This document shows, piece by piece, positions 7,836-13,822 of a stretch of 45,093 bases of DNA. The DNA lies in NCBI RefSeq assembly GCF_900115095.1, contig NZ_FOVH01000032.1, positions 1 to 45,093 on the forward strand. Direction: 5' to 3'. Source of the stretch: Actinomadura madurae. Its GTDB lineage: Bacteria > Actinomycetota > Actinomycetes > Streptosporangiales > Streptosporangiaceae. A model generated the notes under the pieces. The model had not been told where the DNA came from and ran no database searches. It saw only the letters and a program-made list of their open reading frames with translations. Each line of letters opens with the position of its first letter. The stretch's first letter is position 1. The position numbers and the translations under genes are program-made.

Positions 7836-7850
7836 GGATCTTGCAGATCC
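7836..7850. promoter_or_regulatory. Perfect inverted repeat upstream of the DUF6232 gene
   Basis: GGATCT-TGC-AGATCC has perfect 6-base arms and sits 23 bases upstream of the DUF6232 start codon, downstream of an AT-rich patch carrying the minus-strand -10-like TATATA at 7872-7877. It may be an operator or a 5' leader hairpin. Confidence 0.4.
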
Positions 7851-7995
7851 TTTGTCCCCGTGAGAAACAGTTATATAGGAAACCGGCGAGTAATCGAGGG
7901 CTTTGTCCAGAGTGGGACATGCGTGGTTTCCCGGATGTGACAACGGCCGGGCGCGCGGTATTAAGCAGAATGGGCGCGATGGAACGCGGGGAGTT

Positions 7996-8556
7996 TCAGG
8001 TGGCCTTGCGGCGGGCCAGGGCGCTCCAGCTCTCGTCCCAGAGGAGGTAGCGGCGGCGGTCGCATCCGCGCCGGACGAGGAGGTACAGGGAGAGCAGCGG
8101 GAGACCGATCGCGACGAGCGCCATGGCCGCGGCGACGGCCGTGGTGGTGACCGTGGTGGCGTGGGTCTGGGGGCGGCGGATCGGGTTGCCCTCGGCGTCC
8201 ACCCAGATGCGGTGCCCCATGCCGGGCCGGACGGACTTGTCCGCCGGGACGACGGTGGTCCGCGGGACGCCCTCCGGGGACGTCCACGCCAGCTCGGCGT
8301 AGGTGTGGCGCACGCCCGCGCCGCCGCCGGGCGCGGTGTGGATGATCTGCGCGGTGACGCGGCGGAGATGGTAGTGCTCGGCCCGGACCCCGCTCTGGTA
8401 GGCGTCGGCGGCCAGGCTCGCCGACACGGGCGGGGCGAGGACGACGAACAGGGCCGCCGTCGCCGCGCCGGCCGCCCGCTGGCGGCGGTCCACGGTGCGT
8501 CGCAGCTCGTTGCGGTCGAAGCCGAACCGGCGCCGGACCCGTCCCAACCTTCTCAT
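7996..8556 (-). CDS. Rv1733c-like two-helix membrane protein
   Basis: A 186-residue protein with the architecture of the mycobacterial Rv1733c family: a charged N-terminus with FDRNELRRTVDRRQ, a first membrane helix near residues 28-50, an extracytoplasmic domain with WTSPEGVPRTTVVPADKSV and GHRIWVDAEGNPI, and a second helix near residues 135-160 with a basic C-terminal tail. Rv1733c belongs to the hypoxia/DosR regulon in Mycobacterium tuberculosis; its molecular role is unknown. The divergent neighbour is a tandem universal stress protein, another typical DosR-regulon family, which supports a dormancy/stress context. Confidence 0.8.
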   Translation of the reverse strand: MRRLGRVRRRFGFDRNELRRTVDRRQRAAGAATAALFVVLAPPVSASLAADAYQSGVRAEHYHLRRVTAQIIHTAPGGGAGVRHTYAELAWTSPEGVPRTTVVPADKSVRPGMGHRIWVDAEGNPIRRPQTHATTVTTTAVAAAMALVAIGLPLLSLYLLVRRGCDRRRYLLWDESWSALARRKAT

Positions 8557-8614
8557 CGCCTCCTCCTTCCCCGTGACAGTAATGGCTCGGGAAAGTGGTC
8601 ACGCACACGGCCAG

Positions 8615-8636
8615 GGACCAACGCCTCTTCTGGTCC
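8615..8636. promoter_or_regulatory. Inverted repeat in the Rv1733c-like / USP divergent region
   Basis: GGACCA (8615-8620) and TGGTCC (8631-8636) are perfect arms 10 bases apart, about 40 bases before the USP start. The left part, GGGACCAACGCCTC, partly resembles a DosR box (GGGAC followed by a C-rich half). Match is incomplete, so this is only a candidate operator. Confidence 0.35.
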
Positions 8637-8676
8637 GCGCGAAGTGCGCGCAGACTGGCGGGAGGAGGGCAGGCAC

Positions 8677-9528
8677 ATGGAGCGCTTAGAGAGGAACCAG
8701 GGGACGCACGTCCTTTTCGGTTATGACGGGACGGCGGAGAACGACGCGGCGCTGCGCTGGGCGGTCGAGGAGGCGCGGCTGCGCGGGCTGGAGCTGATCC
8801 TGTGCCACTGCTGGCACTGGCCTTACCCCGAAGGGCACACCGACCCGCACGGCGAGGCGGTCATGAAGCGGGCGGGGCAGAACCTGCTGGAGCAGGGCGT
8901 GCAGAGGGCGAAGGAGCTGGGCGCGCCCGGGACGGTGCACACGCTCCTCATGCGGGGCCCGGTGCCGAGGGCGCTGCTGCAGGCGTCCGGCCGGGCCGAC
9001 GTGGTGGTGATCGGGGCGCGCGAGCGGCTGGACGAGGGCGCGACGGCGCTGGAGTTGCCCGCGCGCGCCGACCGGCCGGTGATCGTCGTCCGGGACGGGA
9101 CGGGCCCGCGCCGGGTGGTCGCGGGCGCCGACGGGTCGGCGTGGTGCGATGCGGCACTGGGGTTCGCCATGGGCGAGGCGGCCATGCGCGACTGGGACGT
9201 GCACGTCGTCTACGGGTGCTGGGAACCCGCGGCGGTCGACGAGTACGAGCTGTCGCTGTTCACCGACAGGGAGCTGCTGGAGAAGACCCGCGCGGCCGAG
9301 CTGGAGGAGGCCGTGGGGCCGTGGCGGGAACGGTACCCGAAGCTCGACATCGAGGTCTCGTTGCTCCTGGAGCGGCCCGCCGAGGCGCTGCGGAGCGCGG
9401 CCGGCGACGCCGGGCTGCTGGTGCTGGGCGACCGGGCCGCGGCCACCGGCGGGCTGGGCTCGACCAGCTCGCGGATGCTCAGGGACGCCCGCTGCGCGGT
9501 GGCGATTGTGCCGTCCTGCCCGCGCTGA
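8677..9528 (+). CDS. Tandem universal stress protein (two UspA domains)
   Basis: A cytosolic stress protein of 283 residues with two UspA folds. Domain 1 (about residues 9-140) opens with HVLFGYDGTAENDAALRWAVEEARLRG; domain 2 (about 145-283) opens with RVVAGADGSAWCDAALGFAMGEAAMRD. Each ends in the expected strand, VVVIGAR and LLVLGDR. The GxxG-9x-G(S/T) nucleotide motif is poorly kept in domain 1; domain 2 keeps a shortened GGLGSTSSRML form. ATP binding is therefore uncertain. A strong GGAGGAGGG ribosome site lies eight bases before the ATG; the long upstream open frame is not coding. Pairing with the Rv1733c-like gene suggests hypoxia or stress induction. Confidence 0.92.
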   Translation: MERLERNQGTHVLFGYDGTAENDAALRWAVEEARLRGLELILCHCWHWPYPEGHTDPHGEAVMKRAGQNLLEQGVQRAKELGAPGTVHTLLMRGPVPRALLQASGRADVVVIGARERLDEGATALELPARADRPVIVVRDGTGPRRVVAGADGSAWCDAALGFAMGEAAMRDWDVHVVYGCWEPAAVDEYELSLFTDRELLEKTRAAELEEAVGPWRERYPKLDIEVSLLLERPAEALRSAAGDAGLLVLGDRAAATGGLGSTSSRMLRDARCAVAIVPSCPR

Positions 9529-9532
9529 CGGG

Positions 9533-10123
9533 TCAGGGGTCGGCGACCAGGGCCTCGGTCGCGTGCAGGGCGGGACCGGCGGGCAGGTCCGGGTCGAGGA
9601 TCAGCTGCAGCATCAGGCCGTCCAGCATGGCGGTGAAGAGCATGGCGGTGCCCTCGCGGCGCTCGGCGGGCCAGGCCGGGCACAGCTGCTCCAGGCGGGC
9701 CGCGATCCGGCCGCGGACGGCCCGCGACCAGTCCCGCCGCTCGGCGCCCATCCGCGGGTCGCGCAGCGCCCGGACGAGCAGCTCCGCGGCGAGCCGGAGG
9801 TTGCGCTCCCCGGCGATCATGCGCGGGACGAGGTCGCGCAGCGCCTTCAGCGCCGCCTCGGTGTCCGGCGCGTCGACCAGCGCGTCCACCACCGGATCGG
9901 TGATCATCTCGCTGGCCCGCTGCGCGACCGCGACGTGCAGGCCCGGCAGCCCGTTGAAGTAGTGGTGCAGCAGGCCCGGCCGGATGCGGGCCCGGTCCGC
10001 GACGGCCCGCGCCGTGATCGCGGGCCATCCGCCCTCGGCGAGTAGATCGAGGCCGATCCGCACGAGCTGGTCGCGGCGCGCCCGCCCGCGAGGAGTCGAC
10101 GCGCGATGGTCCTCGGGGGTCAT
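9533..10123 (-). CDS. TetR family transcriptional regulator
   Basis: A 196-residue TetR-type repressor. The N-terminal helix-turn-helix is QLVRIGLDLLAEGGW followed by ITARAVADRARIRPGLLHHYFNG near residues 20-56, and the all-helical C-terminal ligand domain follows. The ATG at 10123 lacks a ribosome site. The minus strand carries TTGCAG, 16 bases, TAGCTT, then seven bases before the ATG, so the mRNA is probably leaderless. The symmetric element TTGCA-TGC-TGCAA at 10146-10158 overlaps this -35 and is a likely autoregulatory operator. It follows the meta-cleavage operon on the same strand, but its own promoter suggests separate transcription. Ligand and other targets unknown. Confidence 0.92.
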   Translation of the reverse strand: MTPEDHRASTPRGRARRDQLVRIGLDLLAEGGWPAITARAVADRARIRPGLLHHYFNGLPGLHVAVAQRASEMITDPVVDALVDAPDTEAALKALRDLVPRMIAGERNLRLAAELLVRALRDPRMGAERRDWSRAVRGRIAARLEQLCPAWPAERREGTAMLFTAMLDGLMLQLILDPDLPAGPALHATEALVADP

Positions 10124-10145
10124 GCCGTTCAAGCTATCCCAACGC

Positions 10146-10158
10146 TTGCATGCTGCAA
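10146..10158. promoter_or_regulatory. Candidate TetR operator over the regulator promoter
   Basis: TTGCA-TGC-TGCAA, perfect 5-base arms around three bases, overlaps the TTGCAG -35 of the minus-strand tetR promoter whose TAGCTT -10 ends seven bases before the start codon. Position and symmetry argue for autorepression. Confidence 0.5.
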
Positions 10159-10227
10159 AGATCGCGAAGGCCGCGGCCGACGCCTCCCGGCGCCCGGGGC
10201 CCGCCCGGCCGAGCGGGCCCCGGGCGG

Positions 10228-11253
10228 TCAGGACGCGCGCTCCCGCTCGGCGGCGAGCTGGAGGGCCACGTCGATGATCATGTCCTCCTGGCCGCCCACG
10301 TACCCGGCCTCGCCGACCTTCTGCAGGATCTCGTGCGCCGGGACGCCGTACCGCTCGGCGGCGCGCTCGGCGTGCAGCAGGAAGCTGGAGTACACGCCCG
10401 CGTACCCCTGGGTGATCGCGCCGCGGTCGGCGAACGGCAGCCGGTGCAGGAACGGCTTCACCACGTCGTCGGCCGCCGCCATCGCGCCCTGCACGTCCAC
10501 GCCGGTCGGGACGCCGAGCCGCTCGAACGTCGCGACCAGCACCTCGGTGGGGGAGTTGCCCGCCCCCGCGCCGAGCGCGCACAGCGCCCCGTCGATCTGC
10601 CGGGCGCCGTTCTGCTGCGCCAGGACGGAGTTCGCGACGCCGAGCGACAGGTTCTGGTGGCCGTGGAACCCGACCTGCGCCTCGTGCCCGATCTCCTTGA
10701 CCAGCGCGCTGATCCGCTCCTGCGCCTCGCCGAGGACCAGGGCGCCGGCGGAGTCGACGACGTAGACGCACTGCGCGCCGCCGTCCACCATGATCCGCGC
10801 CTGCCTCGCCAGCTCCTCGGGGCCGATCCGGTGCGACAGCATGAGGAACCCGACGGTCTCCATGCCGAGGTCGCGGGCGGCGGCGAAGTGCTGCAGCGAC
10901 ACGTCCGCCTCGGTGCAGTGCGTCGCGACCCGGGCGACGGACGCGCCCGCGTCGTGCGCCATCCGCAGGTCGTGCACGGTGCCGCAGCCCGGCAGCAGCA
11001 GGACGGCGATCTTCGCGCGGGTCGCCTCGTCCACGGCCGCGGCGACGAGCTTGACGTCGTCCTCCAGCGAGAAGCCGTAGTTGAACGACGAGCCGCCGAG
11101 GCCGTCGCCGTGCGTGACCTCGATGACCTCCACCCCGGCGGAGTCGAGGGCGTGCACGACGCCGCGGACCTGCTCCTCGGTGAAGCGGTGCGCCATCGCG
11201 TGGCTGCCGTCCCGCAGCGTCGAGTCGGTGATCCTGATCTTGTCTTCGCTCAT
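10228..11253 (-). CDS. dmpG: 4-hydroxy-2-oxovalerate aldolase
   Basis: Splits 4-hydroxy-2-oxoacids to pyruvate and an aldehyde (acetaldehyde or propanal) in the lower meta-cleavage pathway. The 341-residue protein starts with IRITDSTLRDGSHAMAHRF, carrying the Arg-Asp metal and catalytic residues of the DmpG/BphI group, has GFHGHQNLSLGVANS with the two metal-binding histidines, and the C-terminal communication domain with YGVPAHEILQKVG. DmpG enzymes form a channelling complex with the acylating aldehyde dehydrogenase, whose gene lies directly upstream and overlaps this start by four bases (ATGA at 11250-11253). Whether the substrate comes from aromatic or steroid breakdown is not decided by this window. 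Confidence 0.96.
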   Translation of the reverse strand: MSEDKIRITDSTLRDGSHAMAHRFTEEQVRGVVHALDSAGVEVIEVTHGDGLGGSSFNYGFSLEDDVKLVAAAVDEATRAKIAVLLLPGCGTVHDLRMAHDAGASVARVATHCTEADVSLQHFAAARDLGMETVGFLMLSHRIGPEELARQARIMVDGGAQCVYVVDSAGALVLGEAQERISALVKEIGHEAQVGFHGHQNLSLGVANSVLAQQNGARQIDGALCALGAGAGNSPTEVLVATFERLGVPTGVDVQGAMAAADDVVKPFLHRLPFADRGAITQGYAGVYSSFLLHAERAAERYGVPAHEILQKVGEAGYVGGQEDMIIDVALQLAAERERAS

Positions 11254-12197
11254 GAGGTGGCCTTCCTCCGCGCGAGCTGCTCGCCGACCCGGGCCGCCGC
11301 CGCGGTCATGATGTCGAGGTTCCCGGCCCAGGGCGGCAGGTGGTCGCCGTTGCCGCGCACCTCCAGGAACACCGCGACGCGGGCCATCCCGTTCCAGATG
11401 TCGCGGGGCTCGTCGAACTGCGGCTCGGCCCGCAGCGTGTAGCCGGGGACGTAGGCCGCGACCTCCGCGACCATCTTCTCGATCGACTCGGCGACCGCCG
11501 CGGCGTCGGCGTCGGGCGGGATCGCGCAGAACACCGTGTCCCGCATGATCATCGGCGGGTCGACCGGGTTCAGGATGATGATCGCCTTGCCCCGCCCGGC
11601 GCCGCCGATCTGCTCGATCGCGCGGGCCGTGGTCTCGGTGAACTCGTCGATGTTCGCGCGGGTGCCGGGCCCGGCCGAGCGGGACGCGATGGACGCGACG
11701 ATCTCCGCGTACGGCACCGGGACCACCGACGACACCGCGTGCACGATCGGGATCGTCGCCTGCCCGCCGCACGTGATCATGTTGAGGTTGGGGGCGTCCG
11801 ACAGCGAGTCCAGGTTCACCGGCGGGCACACCAGCGGGCCCGCCGCGGCGGGCGTCAGGTCGATCGCCGTGATCCCCGCCTCCTCGTAGCGCGGGGCGTT
11901 GGCCAGGTGCGCCTTCGCCGAGGTCGCCTCGAAGACGATGTCGGGGAGCTCCGGCTGCTTCAGCAGCCAGTCCACCCCCTCCGCCGAGGCCGGGACGCCC
12001 ATCCGGCGTGCGCGTTCGAGCCCGTCCGACTCGGGGATCACCCCGACCATCGAGTGGACGTCGATCAGCTCGCTGCGGTCCAGCTTGACCAGCAGGTCGG
12101 TGCCGATGTTCCCGGGCCCGACGATCGCCGCGGTCAGCTTGCGCCCTGCACCTTGCGAGGGGGCGACCCTCCGCGCCCCCCGGGCCGCTTCACTCAT
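11250..12197 (-). CDS. Acetaldehyde dehydrogenase (acetylating), DmpF/BphJ type
   Basis: Oxidises acetaldehyde or propanal with NAD and CoA to acetyl- or propionyl-CoA. The 315-residue protein begins with a Rossmann segment AAIVGPGNIGTDLLVKL near residue 22, carries the catalytic cysteine in NLNMITCGGQATIPIV near residue 130, and has the IILNPVDPPMIMRDTVFC and DEPRDIWNGMARVAVFLEV segments typical of the aldolase-associated subfamily. Both ends overlap neighbours by four bases (stop with dmpG, start with the hydratase), so the three enzymes are translationally coupled and expected in fixed ratio. The first 18 residues are a basic extension not needed for the fold. Confidence 0.96.
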   Translation of the reverse strand: MSEAARGARRVAPSQGAGRKLTAAIVGPGNIGTDLLVKLDRSELIDVHSMVGVIPESDGLERARRMGVPASAEGVDWLLKQPELPDIVFEATSAKAHLANAPRYEEAGITAIDLTPAAAGPLVCPPVNLDSLSDAPNLNMITCGGQATIPIVHAVSSVVPVPYAEIVASIASRSAGPGTRANIDEFTETTARAIEQIGGAGRGKAIIILNPVDPPMIMRDTVFCAIPPDADAAAVAESIEKMVAEVAAYVPGYTLRAEPQFDEPRDIWNGMARVAVFLEVRGNGDHLPPWAGNLDIMTAAAARVGEQLARRKATS

Positions 12198-12991
12198 TTG
12201 AGCTCCTCCCTTCCAAACCGTGCCGTCACCGACCCGATCCCGGCGAACGTCGCCGTCAGCGTCTCCCCGGGTGCGACCGGGACGGCGGCGGTGATCGAGC
12301 CGGGCAGCACCACGTGGCCCGCCTCCAGCGATACGCCGCGCTCGCCGAGGACGTTCGCCAGCCACACCAGCGCGTTGATCGGCGAGCCCAGCACCGCGCC
12401 GCCCGCGCCGGTGTCGATCAGGTCGCCGTCGCGGCGCAGCAGGCAGCCCATGAGCGACAGGTCCTGGTCGTCCAGCCGGACCGGGCGGGTGCCGAGCACG
12501 ACGCCGCCGCTGGAGGCGTTGTCCGCGATCGTGTCCGGCAGTGTGATCTTCCAGTCCGCGATGCGGGAGTCGATGACCTCCAGCGCCGGGAGCACGTACT
12601 CGACGGCCGCGACGGCGTCCGCCGCGGTCGCGCCGGGCCCGGCCAGCGGGCGCCCGAGCACGAACGCGATCTCCGGCTCGATCCGCGGCTGGAGGAACCG
12701 GCCGGTGTCGATCGGACCGCTCTCCGGCAGGAACATCGTGTCCAGCAGCACGCCGAAGTCCGGCTGGTCGACGCCCATCTGGCGCTGCATCGCGGCCGAG
12801 GTCAGCCCGACCTTGTGGCCCTTGATCCGCGCGCCGCGGGCGGTCCACGCCTCGACCTGGGCGAGCTGGACCGCATAGGCGTCGGCCACCGACATATCCG
12901 GATGGTCCTTCGTCAGCGGCGCGATGGGAGTGCCGGTGGCGTACGCGTCGAGCAGCGCGGCCGCGGCCTTCTCCACGGAACCGGGGTCCAT
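12194..12991 (-). CDS. 2-keto-4-pentenoate (2-hydroxypentadienoate) hydratase
   Basis: Adds water to 2-hydroxypenta-2,4-dienoate-type products of ring meta-cleavage, giving the 4-hydroxy-2-oxoacid cut by the aldolase. The 265-residue protein belongs to the fumarylacetoacetase/hydratase fold. Diagnostic segments are IKGHKVGLTSAAMQRQMGVDQPDFG, PRIEPEIAFVLGRPL with the metal-binding glutamates, and LPALEVIDSRIADWKI. The ATG at 12991 has AAAGGA eight bases upstream; the much longer open frame upstream is a shadow. First gene of the operon, divergent from the IclR regulator at 13085, which probably controls it. Confidence 0.95.
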   Translation of the reverse strand: MDPGSVEKAAAALLDAYATGTPIAPLTKDHPDMSVADAYAVQLAQVEAWTARGARIKGHKVGLTSAAMQRQMGVDQPDFGVLLDTMFLPESGPIDTGRFLQPRIEPEIAFVLGRPLAGPGATAADAVAAVEYVLPALEVIDSRIADWKITLPDTIADNASSGGVVLGTRPVRLDDQDLSLMGCLLRRDGDLIDTGAGGAVLGSPINALVWLANVLGERGVSLEAGHVVLPGSITAAVPVAPGETLTATFAGIGSVTARFGREELK

Positions 12992-13031
12992 GGGTGGTCC
13001 TTTCGTCGTATGGGCAGGGCGAGCCTCTCCC

Positions 13032-13049
13032 GCCCGCGGCACCGCGGGC
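13032..13049. promoter_or_regulatory. 18-bp palindrome between the hydratase operon and iclR
   Basis: GCCCGCGG-CA-CCGCGGGC has perfect 8-base arms around two bases. It lies midway in the 93-base divergent region, 40 bases from the hydratase ATG and 35 from the iclR ATG, a natural place for an IclR operator. GC-rich symmetry can also arise by chance in this genome. Confidence 0.4.
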
Positions 13050-13084
13050 AACGCGTTCGTCCCGTGTGGTGAGACACTTCTTGC

Positions 13085-13822
13085 ATGCCGTCGGACGACA
13101 GCTTCCTGCGCCGTGCCGTCGCGGTGCTGACCGCGTTCCGCGCCGACGACGACGCGCTCGGCGCCGCCGAGCTCGCCCGTCGCAGCCGCCTGCCGCGGTC
13201 CACCGCGCACCGCATCACCGTCGACCTGGTCGAGGCCGGCCTGCTGGAGCGGCAGGGCACGCGGGTGCGGCTCGGGCTCAAGCTGTTCGAGATCGGGCAG
13301 CGGGTGCCGCGCCAGCGGGTGCTGCGGGACGCCGCCGTCCCCTACATGTCGGACCTGCGGGAGGCGACGCGGCAGACCGTCCACCTGGCGGTGCTGGAGG
13401 GCGGCGAGGTGGTGTACGTGGAGATCCTCGGCTCCTCCGGCGGGCCGCGGCTCCCGTCCCAGGTCGGCGGCAGGCTGCCCGCGCACGTCACCGGGGTCGG
13501 CAAGGCGATCCTGGCGTTCTCCCCGCCGGAGGTGGTGCAGGGCGTGCTGGAGTCCGGCCTGGTCAAGACCAGCGAGCGCAGCGTCACCGCGCCCGGCCTG
13601 CTCGCCAGGGAGCTGGAGCGGATCCGGCGCGAGCGCGTCGCCTACGACCGGGAGGAGTCCGGCGCGGGGATCGTGTGCGCGGCCAGCCCCGTCCTCGGCG
13701 CCGACGGCCTCGCCCTCGGCGCCCTGTCGGTGTCGGGCTGGTCGGCCACGATGCGGCTCCCGGCGGTCGCGCCGGCCGTCCACACCGCCGCGCTCACCCT
13801 GTCGCGCACCCTCGGCGGCTAG
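13085..13822 (+). CDS. IclR family transcriptional regulator
   Basis: A 245-residue regulator with an N-terminal winged helix (ALGAAELARRSRLPRSTAHRITVDLVEAGLL, about residues 27-57) and a C-terminal effector domain carrying GGEVVYVEILGS, LPAHVTGVGKAILAF and AYDREESGAGIVCAASPVLGADG, all typical of IclR proteins that sense aromatic or small carboxylic acids. It is divergent from the hydratase/dehydrogenase/aldolase operon, so control of that operon is the natural inference. No ribosome site precedes the ATG; a leaderless start is possible. Its last four bases overlap the 3' end of the convergent FAD/Fe-S dehydrogenase. Confidence 0.94.
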   Translation: MPSDDSFLRRAVAVLTAFRADDDALGAAELARRSRLPRSTAHRITVDLVEAGLLERQGTRVRLGLKLFEIGQRVPRQRVLRDAAVPYMSDLREATRQTVHLAVLEGGEVVYVEILGSSGGPRLPSQVGGRLPAHVTGVGKAILAFSPPEVVQGVLESGLVKTSERSVTAPGLLARELERIRRERVAYDREESGAGIVCAASPVLGADGLALGALSVSGWSATMRLPAVAPAVHTAALTLSRTLGG

